Below are positions 34,816-42,299 of a stretch of 64,000 nt of DNA, one piece after another. Under the pieces are notes generated by a model. The model saw only the letters and a program-made list of their open reading frames with translations, searched no databases and had not been told where the DNA came from. The position numbers were made by a program, and so were the translations under genes. The stretch is from contig NZ_OY787456.1 of the NCBI RefSeq assembly GCF_963678875.1, forward strand, positions 1,798,001 through 1,862,000, given 5' to 3'. Source of the DNA: an uncultured Hyphomonas sp. Its GTDB lineage: Bacteria > Pseudomonadota > Alphaproteobacteria > Caulobacterales > Hyphomonadaceae. Position 1 is the first letter of the stretch. Each line of letters begins with the position of its first letter.

Positions 34816-36150
34816 CTATTTTTTCGGGTGCAGGATCACCGGCATCCAGGTGTAACCGTGGACGAAGGCGCCGGAGGTATAGGACGGCTCGGCGAGAACC
34901 TCGATGTGCTCGAAGCGTTCCATCAGTTCCTGCCAGAGGATCTGCAACTGCAGTTCGCCGAGGCGGTTGCCGACGCAGCGATGGATACCGAATCCGAAGG
35001 ACAGGTGACGGCGCGCATCTTCGCGGTCGATGATGTAGTCGTTGGGTTTGTCCCAGAACTTTTCATCGCGGTTGCCCGAGATGTACCACATGGCAACCTG
35101 ATCGCCCTTTTTGATGAGCTTGTCGCGCAGTTGAACGTCTTCCAGCGCTGTGCGGCGCATGAAGGCCAGCGGGGTCTGCCAGCGGATCGTTTCCGATACC
35201 ATGTTCGGGATCAGGGACAGGTCGCCCTTCAGCTTCTCGAATTGTTCCGGGTACTTGTTGAGCGCCCAGACCGACGCCGTCATCGAATTGCGGGTCGTGT
35301 CATTGCCGCCAACGATCAGCAGGATCACGTTGCCGAGGAGTTCCATCGGCGTCATGTTCTTGGTCTTCTCGCCATGGGCCAGAAGGCTCATAAGATCATT
35401 CTTCTGCGGAATGGCCTGGCGTTCCTGGAAAATGCCCATGAACGTGGTCAGGCATTCCATCATTTCCTGACGCCATTGTTCTTCGCCACCCGGGCAGATG
35501 TCGGGATTGTTCATGTTGGTAACGACGTCAGACCAGCGGGTCAGCTGACGACGGTTTTCGAACGGGAAGTCGAACAGTGTGGCGAGCATCATCGTGGTCA
35601 ACTCGATCGAGACCTTGTCGACCCAGTCAAACGGCTCGCCAACCGGCAGGGAGTCCAGAAGACCCTGCGTCCGCGAGCGGATGAGCGGCTCATATTCTTT
35701 CAGCATGTTCGGCGCGACGGCGGGCTGAACGGTTTTGCGTTGCTCCGAGTGGCGCGGCTCGTCCATGGCGATGAACATCGGCATTTCGAAGTCTTCCATC
35801 GGCTGGCCGAGCGTGATGCCGCCATGTTCCCAGCTGGAAGAGAAACGTTTGTGGTCGGTATCCACCGCCATGATGTCTTCGTAGGTCGTGACGGACCAGT
35901 ACGGGCCGAAGAAGGAATCGGGCGTGTAGTGCACCGGATCTTCCTTGCGAAGGCGGTCGAAACGGTCCCACATCTTGTTTTGGCGCCAGATTTCACCGTC
36001 GACGAGGTCGAGGGTTTTCAGGTCCAGGCTTGAAGCCGGGGGCACGTCTTCACCAACGTGGAGATATCCTTCGTGAAGGGGCTCACGGTCAGAAACTTTC
36101 GGCCGTTCGAGGGCCGGATGGTCGATCGGATGAACTGTGTCGGCAGCCAT
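34816..36150 (-). CDS. Cytochrome P450, CYP153-type alkane/fatty acid terminal hydroxylase
   Basis: 444-residue soluble P450. Haem-ligand C392 lies in FGFGIHRCVGNRLGE, ExxR at E320-R323 and the I-helix GGNDTTRNSM (281-290). GGNDTTRNSM, ELQLQILWQEL and the terminal FVHGYT are marks of the CYP153 family, which hydroxylates the ends of alkanes, fatty acids or related chains using ferredoxin and ferredoxin reductase. Those partner genes are not adjacent. A clear TAGGAGG precedes the ATG. Downstream hairpin terminator seen. Confidence 0.92.
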   Translation of the reverse strand: MAADTVHPIDHPALERPKVSDREPLHEGYLHVGEDVPPASSLDLKTLDLVDGEIWRQNKMWDRFDRLRKEDPVHYTPDSFFGPYWSVTTYEDIMAVDTDHKRFSSSWEHGGITLGQPMEDFEMPMFIAMDEPRHSEQRKTVQPAVAPNMLKEYEPLIRSRTQGLLDSLPVGEPFDWVDKVSIELTTMMLATLFDFPFENRRQLTRWSDVVTNMNNPDICPGGEEQWRQEMMECLTTFMGIFQERQAIPQKNDLMSLLAHGEKTKNMTPMELLGNVILLIVGGNDTTRNSMTASVWALNKYPEQFEKLKGDLSLIPNMVSETIRWQTPLAFMRRTALEDVQLRDKLIKKGDQVAMWYISGNRDEKFWDKPNDYIIDREDARRHLSFGFGIHRCVGNRLGELQLQILWQELMERFEHIEVLAEPSYTSGAFVHGYTWMPVILHPKK

Positions 36151-36212
36151 ATTATATCCTCCTATTGCCGGTCTCCCTGGGCACCGGTCTGCTCGCTTAG
36201 GAGGTGTATATC

Positions 36213-36236
36213 ATGGCCGTTTTGAAAAAACCATGA
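36213..36236 (+). CDS. Orphan 7-codon ORF with perfect Shine-Dalgarno, leader peptide or gene remnant
   Basis: ATG at 36213 has AGGAGG at 36199-36204, 8 nt upstream, and reads MAVLKKP before TGA at 36234. It diverges from CYP153, and the start context (TAGGAGG, AT-rich spacer, ATGGC) mirrors that of the P450 gene 62 bp away. A hairpin follows immediately. No longer coding frame continues. It could be a leader peptide or the stump of a deleted gene. Confidence 0.3.
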   Translation: MAVLKKP

Positions 36237-36248
36237 CGCTTGCGTCAT
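36225..36248 (-). terminator. Weak hairpin terminator downstream of the DUF2244 gene
   Basis: ATGACGC (36233-36239) and GCGTCAT (36242-36248) form a short stem; on the minus strand it is followed by GG and six T (36230-36225). On the plus strand it is followed by TTTT, so it may act in both directions. The stem lies just after the DUF2244 stop. Confidence 0.5.
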
Positions 36249-36250
36249 TT

Positions 36251-36748
36251 TTATGCGGTGTGGCGTTCAAGTCGCGCTTTGTGGAGCGCATTTTTCATGG
36301 CTTCGGCCAGGGATTTGCGCTCCGGAACGGTCAGGAAGCGCCCGATGACCCATCCGGTGCGGCCGTGTTCGATTCGCAACCACGAATCAGGTCTGAGGGG
36401 TTCCTCCAGTTCGACGCGGGCAAATCCGGCTGGAACGCTCACACGTTTTTCCGAGCCGTTCGCTTTTCGGTGCATCATGTCCAGGCTGCTGGCGGTGATG
36501 CGAATGCGGGTTTCTTCACTTTGTTTCCGGAATGACCAGCGGAAAGCGAGCCAGATGGCGAGGGCGTCCAGACCGAAAAACCCGATCACAGGTATGGCGC
36601 CCATGGACAGGAACGCCATGCCGGTCAGGAAGCTGACAACGCCAACAATGCCCATAACGACCGCGAAACCGCGTTCCGAAAGAGACCGGTTCGGAGTCAA
36701 AAGCGCGTCAAAATAGATGATTTCATCTGTGTCAGGCATCGGGAACAA
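36251..36748 (-). CDS. DUF2244 family integral membrane protein
   Basis: 165 residues. The N-terminus (IIYFDALLTPNRSLSERGF) leads into two adjacent hydrophobic helices (about 27-70) and a C-terminal soluble domain with SSLDMMHRKANGSEKRVSVP and LRIEHGRTGWVIGRFLT. This matches DUF2244, a small alphaproteobacterial inner-membrane family of unknown function. It is divergent from nth. Confidence 0.85.
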   Translation of the reverse strand: MFPMPDTDEIIYFDALLTPNRSLSERGFAVVMGIVGVVSFLTGMAFLSMGAIPVIGFFGLDALAIWLAFRWSFRKQSEETRIRITASSLDMMHRKANGSEKRVSVPAGFARVELEEPLRPDSWLRIEHGRTGWVIGRFLTVPERKSLAEAMKNALHKARLERHTA

Positions 36749-36797
36749 TACTTATCATGCTCTTGCCCAGCCGGAAGCCGCCTGACAGACAAATTGC

Positions 36798-37550
36798 ATG
36801 ACAGAATCGCCGCAGAAGACGCCTTCCCGAAAGCCCGCCAAAAAGCGCGCGGTCCGCACGCTGGGGCCGGAGAAGACAGAGAAGATTTTCGCCGCGTTGG
36901 CCCATGACCGGCCGGATCCGAAAACTGAGCTGGAGTATTCGAGTCCTTTCACCCTCCTGGTGGCTGTCGCCTTGTCAGCTCAGGCGACCGACGTCGGCGT
37001 GAACAAGGCGACGCGGAAACTGTTCGTGATCGCAGACACGCCGGAAAAGATGTTGGCGCTGGGCGAGGAGGGCGTTGCGGATCACATCAAGACGATTGGC
37101 CTGTGGCGCAACAAGGCGAAGAATGTGATCGCCCTCAGCCGGAAGATTCTCGATGATTTCGGCGGAGACGTGCCGCGAACCCGGGAAGAGTTGACGACCC
37201 TGCCGGGGGTTGGCCGGAAAACGGCGAATGTCGTCATGAACGAGGTGTTTGGAGAGCCGACCATCGCCGTCGACACCCATATATTCCGAGTCTCCAACCG
37301 GACAGGGCTGGCGCCAGGAAAGACGCCGGACGAGGTGGAGGCCGTGCTGGAGCGCGTCACCCCGGCGGAATGGAAGAAGGGGGCGCATCACTGGCTGATC
37401 CTTCACGGGCGTTATGTCTGCAAGGCGCGGACGCCGGAATGCTGGCGCTGCGTGATCTCGGAATGGTGCAAGTTCGCGCCGAAAACGCCTGATCCTGCGA
37501 CGGTTTCGTCGCTCGGGCCAAAAGCGCCGAAGTCCAAGACGAAGAAATAG
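36798..37550 (+). CDS. nth: Endonuclease III
   Basis: DNA glycosylase/AP lyase for oxidised pyrimidines, 250 residues. Helix-hairpin-helix LPGVGRKTANVV with the catalytic Lys, the catalytic Asp in VDTHIFRVSNRTGL, and a [4Fe-4S] cluster site Cx6Cx2Cx5C (CKARTPECWRC to WCKF). A Lys/Arg-rich N-terminal extension of about 25 residues precedes the core. Confidence 0.96.
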   Translation: MTESPQKTPSRKPAKKRAVRTLGPEKTEKIFAALAHDRPDPKTELEYSSPFTLLVAVALSAQATDVGVNKATRKLFVIADTPEKMLALGEEGVADHIKTIGLWRNKAKNVIALSRKILDDFGGDVPRTREELTTLPGVGRKTANVVMNEVFGEPTIAVDTHIFRVSNRTGLAPGKTPDEVEAVLERVTPAEWKKGAHHWLILHGRYVCKARTPECWRCVISEWCKFAPKTPDPATVSSLGPKAPKSKTKK

Positions 37551-37559
37551 CCGCAAATA

Positions 37560-37596
37560 TGCCTGCACTCGGAGAGAGTGCATTATCTGGCAGGCA
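37560..37596. other. Nested inverted repeats after nth
   Basis: A perfect 7-bp stem (TGCACTC 37564-37570, GAGTGCA 37576-37582) lies inside an outer TGCCTG (37560-37565) / CAGGCA (37591-37596) pair. No T run follows. It may be a Rho-independent-like structure for nth or part of the leader of the next gene. The rest of the 226-bp gap shows nothing recognisable. Confidence 0.35.
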
Positions 37597-37776
37597 GATA
37601 CATCCGGGCACGGAAGTGTCAGATGGATATATTTTTAAGTGCACATTTACATCAGGATGCGATGTTCAGGCAGATGGAGAGACCGCGCGAATCGCTGGCC
37701 TCCAGTTCGCCTCATTTTCGCTAATCTTGCGTCACGCCAGGCAGCAAGAGCGAGCGAAGGAACAAGGGAAGTGTAA

Positions 37777-38547
37777 ATGAAGTATATTCTCTGTGCGGCA
37801 GCGGGTGTCGTTGTGTCGGGATTTGTCATGCACGCGCATGCGGACGGCGAACGGGTTGAAGGTTGGTCTGGTGAAGGTGCGCTGAGTGCTGGCATGACGA
37901 GCGGTAACACCGAAACGAGTGATGTCGGATTGACCTTCGATGTGGATCACATTGTCGGCAAATGGGACTACGGCTTTCAGGGGCAAGTCGACTATGGCGA
38001 GCAGGATGGCCTGGAAAGCCGCAACCGCGTGTTTCTCGGTTCCAATATCGACTACACGATCAGCGACCGTGTGTTCTCATTCGCCCGCGGGTCATACGAG
38101 GTTGACCAGTTCACCGGCTTCGATAGCCGTTCTTTCGTCGGTGGTGGTCTCGGTTACCGCTTCCTCGGGCTGGACCCCGTGACATGGGTCGTCCGCGGTG
38201 GTCCGGGTGTGAAGATTGATGAGGTAAAGCGCGTCGTAACGGTGGATAGTCTGGGTGCGCCTTTGATTATTCCGGCGGAAACGGAGACGTCTGTCGGTTT
38301 CGTGGGCAGGTCGAAGTTTGCCTGGGCGCTGAACGACAAGGTCGAGCTTTCGAATAATACAGACATCCTCTATGCGGCGGAGTCGACACAGGTTTCAAAC
38401 GGCCTTGCGCTGACAGCGCAGATCAATGGCTCGCTTTCGGCGCGTTTCGGTTTCGACACGCGCTATGACACCAACCCGCCGGACGGCTATGAAACCACCG
38501 ACACCGCGACCAAGATCGGTGTTGTCTACAAGTTCGGCAAGCACTAG
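37777..38547 (+). CDS. DUF481 outer-membrane beta-barrel protein
   Basis: 256 residues with a signal peptide (MKYILCAAAGVVVSGFVMHAHA, cleaved near residue 22). The mature part has alternating beta-strands: WSGEGALSAGMTSGNTETSD at its start, ending TATKIGVVYKFGKH with the aromatic-rich C-terminus of outer-membrane proteins. The family (YdiY-like) has unknown function. GGGAAGTGTAA precedes the ATG. Confidence 0.85.
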   Translation: MKYILCAAAGVVVSGFVMHAHADGERVEGWSGEGALSAGMTSGNTETSDVGLTFDVDHIVGKWDYGFQGQVDYGEQDGLESRNRVFLGSNIDYTISDRVFSFARGSYEVDQFTGFDSRSFVGGGLGYRFLGLDPVTWVVRGGPGVKIDEVKRVVTVDSLGAPLIIPAETETSVGFVGRSKFAWALNDKVELSNNTDILYAAESTQVSNGLALTAQINGSLSARFGFDTRYDTNPPDGYETTDTATKIGVVYKFGKH

Positions 38548-39425
38548 GCGCGCGTTGTCTCCAGGCGTCTTTTCACGGCCTCGGCGATCATGTCGCCGAG
38601 GTGCGGCCCTTCGATGGGATACAGATAGGGCTCAATGACTTCGAGCTCCATCAGGACCAGCCGGCCATCATCACCGCGTACCATGTCGACACGGGCATAA
38701 AGTGGCGCGTCGTCCAGCATCGAAATAATGGCAGACGCATCCGACAGATCAGCTGTGGACGGATCAACGGGTGTTTCCTTGCCGCCATATTTCGACTGGA
38801 TGCGGTAGTCGCCGGACACGGCGCGCTTCACCAGCGCATGGCAGAAGTCGCCGGCGATGAAGATGAAGCTGTACTCGCCTTCGCTCTGAATGGCCGGGAG
38901 GAAGGGCTGAACCATCATCGGGTGCGGCATGTCAGGAATTGCGTCGCCGCGCTGCAGGCGGTGTTGTCCTTCTGCACCGGCTCCGACCTGGCGCTTGAAA
39001 ACCAGATCATCTGAATTGAGGGTATCGAACGCCTCTGTTGCGCCGTCGGCATCGGCTTCGTCCAGCCAGACGGTCGGGATGATCCGCGCTCCTTTTGCTT
39101 CCAGGTCGCGAAGATAGGTCTTGTGAATATTCCAGCGAATGAGGTCGACAGGATTGTAAAGCAGGGTTTGGGACTCGATCCGGGCGAGGGAGGTCAGGAA
39201 CTCTTTCTGCCGGTCCCAGTAATCCCAAGTCGTGCCGATCATGGCAGCTCCAAAGCTGCTCCAGTCGGCATGCGGGTCGTCCCAAGCGACGTCTTCGATT
39301 GCCAGCCCGCGCTCTGCAAAGGCCGGACGAAGCGCGTCCATCATGTAGTCGTGTTCAAACGCATCTTCCCGGCGGTTCGGCGCGCCGGGCAGGGTGATCT
39401 GGGAGGCGATGTATGCGATTTTCAT
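38544..39425 (-). CDS. ATP-grasp family ligase, RimK/DcsG-like
   Basis: 293 residues. An N-terminal Rossmann-like domain carries GTTWDYWDRQKEFL; the ATP-grasp core shows NIHKTYLRDLEAKG, LVFKRQVGAGAEGQ, and the metal-binding end ARVDMVRGDDGRLVLMELEVIEPYLY. The WDY motif and domain order recall DcsG and relatives that ligate small amino-acid-like substrates. The actual substrate is unknown; no biosynthetic cluster is seen around it. It converges with the DUF481 gene by a CTAG overlap. Confidence 0.8.
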   Translation of the reverse strand: MKIAYIASQITLPGAPNRREDAFEHDYMMDALRPAFAERGLAIEDVAWDDPHADWSSFGAAMIGTTWDYWDRQKEFLTSLARIESQTLLYNPVDLIRWNIHKTYLRDLEAKGARIIPTVWLDEADADGATEAFDTLNSDDLVFKRQVGAGAEGQHRLQRGDAIPDMPHPMMVQPFLPAIQSEGEYSFIFIAGDFCHALVKRAVSGDYRIQSKYGGKETPVDPSTADLSDASAIISMLDDAPLYARVDMVRGDDGRLVLMELEVIEPYLYPIEGPHLGDMIAEAVKRRLETTRA

Positions 39426-39508
39426 GGCCGGGGCTTTAGCACGCCTGCCGGTTGCGTCCAGCGCGCGCCTCTGGCAATGCCCCCGGGATATTCAGCAGGA
39501 GAATCCGG

Positions 39509-40507
39509 ATGGCGGACGTGCGTTTCGATGTTGTAGGCTTGGGCAATGCGATTGTGGACGTCCTTTCCCGTGCGGATGACGCGTTCCTGGCCGAATGGGG
39601 CATCCACAAGAACGCGATGAACCTCATCGAGGAACCGCGCGCGCACGAGCTTACGAAAGTGGCGAAAGACCCGCTCTACACATCGGGCGGAAGTGGTGCG
39701 AACACGATTGCTGGCCTCGCCAGCTTTGGCGCATCTGCGGCCTATATCGGCAAGGTGGCGGACGATGAACTCGGCGCCCAGTTCAAGCGCGAGATGGAAG
39801 ATGGCGGGGTGCCGTTCCCGACCCCGCCTCTGGCTGACGGTCCGGCCACTGCGCGCAGTATCATCTTCGTGACGGAAGATGGCCACCGCTCGATGAATAC
39901 ATTCCTGGGCGCGTCGGTCCTGTTTTCAAAGGAAGACGTCGATGCGGATGTGGTGAAGGCGGGCGGGATCCTCTATCTGGAGGGCTACCTGTTCGACAAG
40001 GACGAGGCCAAGGAAGCCTTCATCTTTGCCGCAGAGACTGCCAAGGCAGCCGGCCGCAAGGTTGCGCTGACCCTGTCCGACAGGTTCTGCGTCGATCGCC
40101 ACCGGCCGAGCTTCCTGCAGCTGGTCCGCAACAATGTCGACATCCTCTTCGCGAATGAAGAAGAGCTGCTCGCGCTCTACGAGACCGACGATTTCGATAG
40201 CGCCATGGCATCGCTGCAGGCCGACACTGCGGTGGCGGCGGTCACGCGAAGCGAAAAGGGATCGGTTGTCATCGGAGATGGAGAGCCCATAATTGTCGAA
40301 GCCGTACCGGTGAAGGAAGTCGTCGATACGACAGGGGCGGGCGACCAGTATGCGGCGGGTTTCCTGTTCGGTATGTCGCGCGGCATGCCGCTGGCGACCT
40401 GTGCACGCCTCGGCCATATCGCAGCCGCTGAAGTCATCAGCCATTTCGGGCCGCGTCCGGCGGTCTCCTACAAGGTGCTTGCGGAAGCCGCCGGCATCTT
40501 CGCCTGA
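39509..40507 (+). CDS. PfkB-family carbohydrate/nucleoside kinase, adenosine kinase-like
   Basis: 332 residues from ATG 39509, with AGGAG 7 nt upstream. N-terminal VVGLGNAIVDVL, GGSGANTIAGLASFG substrate loop and the catalytic DTTGAGDQYAAGFLFG with the base Asp. Alphaproteobacterial proteins of this type are often annotated as adenosine or sugar kinases; the phosphate acceptor is not determined by sequence alone. Confidence 0.9.
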   Translation: MADVRFDVVGLGNAIVDVLSRADDAFLAEWGIHKNAMNLIEEPRAHELTKVAKDPLYTSGGSGANTIAGLASFGASAAYIGKVADDELGAQFKREMEDGGVPFPTPPLADGPATARSIIFVTEDGHRSMNTFLGASVLFSKEDVDADVVKAGGILYLEGYLFDKDEAKEAFIFAAETAKAAGRKVALTLSDRFCVDRHRPSFLQLVRNNVDILFANEEELLALYETDDFDSAMASLQADTAVAAVTRSEKGSVVIGDGEPIIVEAVPVKEVVDTTGAGDQYAAGFLFGMSRGMPLATCARLGHIAAAEVISHFGPRPAVSYKVLAEAAGIFA

Positions 40508-40527
40508 TCCGGGGCGCTGGTCCCAGC

Positions 40528-40554
40528 ACCTGCGGCGCCGATGAAGGCGCCAGG
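40528..40554 (+). terminator. Hairpin downstream of the PfkB gene
   Basis: GGCGCC (40534-40539), GATGAA loop, GGCGCC (40546-40551), extended by CCT/AGG with a 2-nt bulge. It lies about 20 bp after the stop; a TTTT follows only 13 nt later, so terminator function is uncertain. Confidence 0.35.
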
Positions 40555-40589
40555 ATGGTGTGATGGGTTTTCGGGAATGAGGCTCCGCG

Positions 40590-41006
40590 TCAGGTCTCCG
40601 GCAGGGGCAGGTTTTCCTGACACCGCTCATTCCCGCGCAGGCCGGGACCCAAAACCACGGAGAGCAGCCCATGCCGTCCCGGAGCCCGGCCTGAGCCGCG
40701 GTGAGCAGAGACTGTGGGATTGGTCGTGTAGGCAGGGGCATAGGCTCGGCCGCTGCATGCGTCCGCAAGGCGGGCGCCGAGATGCGTGGCAGGCTTCAGG
40801 TGTTCCCGTTCTTTCTTCTGCCCCGGCACCCAGTCGATCGAGACGAGGAACACACGGCCGTTCGGGCTGACACTCCAATGATAGTGCACGCCCTTGCCAT
40901 AGGCTGACCGCATGGCGGCGCGCAGCAGCAGGACCTGAACCCAGATCATGGGCCAGATAAAAGCGAGATGAACCGGGAAACCGGCGGGCGGCGAGAAGAG
41001 TGACAT
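40590..41006 (-). CDS. Hypothetical protein with N-terminal hydrophobic segment
   Basis: 138 residues from ATG 41006 (a GTG at 41015 is also in frame). The N-terminal half is orderly: SPPAGFPVHLAFIWPMIWVQ is a likely membrane segment, then HYHWSVSPNGRVFLVSID and THLGARLADACSG. The last 40 residues are Arg/Gly-rich and appear to read through a dispersed repeat (VVLGPGLRGNERCQ), so the true protein may end earlier in relatives. No Shine-Dalgarno. I do not recognise the function. Confidence 0.5.
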   Translation of the reverse strand: MSLFSPPAGFPVHLAFIWPMIWVQVLLLRAAMRSAYGKGVHYHWSVSPNGRVFLVSIDWVPGQKKEREHLKPATHLGARLADACSGRAYAPAYTTNPTVSAHRGSGRAPGRHGLLSVVLGPGLRGNERCQENLPLPET

Positions 41007-41145
41007 CGTGCACACTTTAAGTCAGTGAGCGGAGGTGTCGGACAGGTTTCTTCTCGCGGCAGTAATTGCAGCAGGATCGGGCGATCCTTGTGGTGGATAA
41101 GCCCCCTCCGTCCGCGAAGCCGGCTGGCGGTGCGAAGCCCGCGCG

Positions 41146-41214
41146 CATGCTTCGACTTCGCTCAGGATGAGCGCTTCGCAGAGCCGGGCTCATGCTGAGC
41201 GAAGTCGAAGCATG
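41146..41214. repeat. 27-bp inverted repeat, likely dispersed palindromic element
   Basis: Arms 41146-41172 and 41188-41214 match over 27 bp with one mismatch, around a 15-bp centre. Each arm contains CTTCGACTTCGCTCAG or its complement, a sequence type common in intergenic repeats of many bacterial genomes. It lies in the 291-bp gene-free gap between the hypothetical gene and the isomerase gene. Confidence 0.85.
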
Positions 41215-41270
41215 ACTCCCAGCGCACGAAATCCGTCTACACCGTGACTATGCATGACCTGCCATGACCA

Positions 41271-41300
41271 TACCGGACTAAGCCGGACTATGCCGGATCA
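41271..41300. repeat. Three 10-bp tandem units at the end of the isomerase gene
   Basis: TACCGGACTA, AGCCGGACTA and TGCCGGATCA occur head to tail. The last three bases form the stop codon of the minus-strand isomerase gene. Upstream, ACTATGCATGACC and similar words suggest a decayed, longer array. Confidence 0.6.
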
Positions 41301-41897
41301 GGCGTTCATGGCCTCGACAGCGTAATCCAGCCGGTCATGGCCGAAGAACATCTCGTCTCCCACGAAGAAAGTAGGTGACCCGAAGGCACCGCGCGCGAGG
41401 GCGGTGTCGGTATTCTCTTTCATGGCCGCCTTGTTGGTTTCATCGGCGGCGAGCGCCTTGATTTCTTCAAAGTCGAATCCTTCGGCGTCACACATGGCTT
41501 TCAGCGAGGTGTCGTCATCCGGCTTCAACGCTTCGGGCGTTTCCCACATGTGGCTGAAGCAGGCATCTATGAACCGCTGCTGCTTTTCCGGATCATTGGC
41601 GAGGCCGATCGTGGCGCGCAGCAGGTCACGCGTGCTGACCAGCGGGAAGTAGGGGTTCATGCGGACTTTGAGGCCATATCGCTTCGCGCATCGCTGCAGG
41701 TCAGCCAGCATGTAGGTGTTTTTCGCCGGTACCATGCCGGGCGGACGGTTGCCGGTGCCTTGCATGATTGCACCCAGGAACATCGGCTTGATTTCGATGG
41801 GCGCGCTGGTGCGTTCCTTCAACTGTTTCACTGCTGCATTGGCAATGTGGGAATAGGGGCTGATATAGTCGAAATAGAACTCAAGCGCCTTGGTCAT
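41298..41897 (-). CDS. 2-hydroxychromene-2-carboxylate isomerase family protein (DsbA/GST-kappa fold)
   Basis: 199 residues of thioredoxin-like fold with helical insertion. FYFDYISPYSHIAN holds the glutathione-contacting Ser; FGSPTFFVGDEMFFGHDRLD is the C-terminal signature. Related enzymes isomerise hydroxychromene carboxylate in naphthalene breakdown or act as GSTs. No aromatic-degradation genes are near. It is divergent from the HxlR regulator, which may control it. Confidence 0.88.
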   Translation of the reverse strand: MTKALEFYFDYISPYSHIANAAVKQLKERTSAPIEIKPMFLGAIMQGTGNRPPGMVPAKNTYMLADLQRCAKRYGLKVRMNPYFPLVSTRDLLRATIGLANDPEKQQRFIDACFSHMWETPEALKPDDDTSLKAMCDAEGFDFEEIKALAADETNKAAMKENTDTALARGAFGSPTFFVGDEMFFGHDRLDYAVEAMNA

Positions 41898-41954
41898 CCA
41901 GTCCTCCAGAAGTTTCGTTTTGGAACTAAGGCAAATCAGGTTAGGCTTGCAAGC

Positions 41955-42293
41955 ATGAAATGGACTGAACTCTCGGACAATTGGTGCCCGGTCGCGCGCA
42001 CGCTATCGGTCGTGGGGGACCGGTGGACGCTTCTGATCCTCAGGGATTGCTTCCTCGGCCTGTCGCGGTTCGAGCAGTTTATCGAGTCGAGTGGCATGAC
42101 CCGGCATATCCTGGCCGAACGCCTGAAGCGCCTCGTCGAGGCGGGTATCCTGGAACGGCGGCAATATTCTGCCGGGCCGAAGCGGTATGATTACGTGCTG
42201 ACGGAAAAGGGGCAGGAGCTGGCTCCCGCTCTCATGACGCTGAAAGATTGGGGCAAGAAGCACATGCCAGTCCGCCGGGCGACGAACGCCTGA
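41955..42293 (+). CDS. HxlR-family transcriptional regulator
   Basis: 112-residue winged-helix protein from ATG 41955. The conserved redox-type Cys lies in NWCPVARTLSVVGDRWT, followed by LLILRDCFLG and RFEQFIESSGMTRHILAERL. HxlR proteins sense oxidants, aldehydes or quinones. It is divergent from the isomerase gene (57-bp gap) and converges on the acyl-activating enzyme gene (6-bp gap). Confidence 0.92.
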   Translation: MKWTELSDNWCPVARTLSVVGDRWTLLILRDCFLGLSRFEQFIESSGMTRHILAERLKRLVEAGILERRQYSAGPKRYDYVLTEKGQELAPALMTLKDWGKKHMPVRRATNA

Positions 42294-42299
42294 GATCCA

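Noticed and set aside
34132..36033. Plus-strand open frame of 633 codons antisense to the nitroreductase and CYP153 genes
   Set aside because: The opposite strand encodes two clear enzymes with full motifs. The long open frame results from high G+C third positions; its translation shows no recognisable domain and crosses the terminator at 34738-34770.
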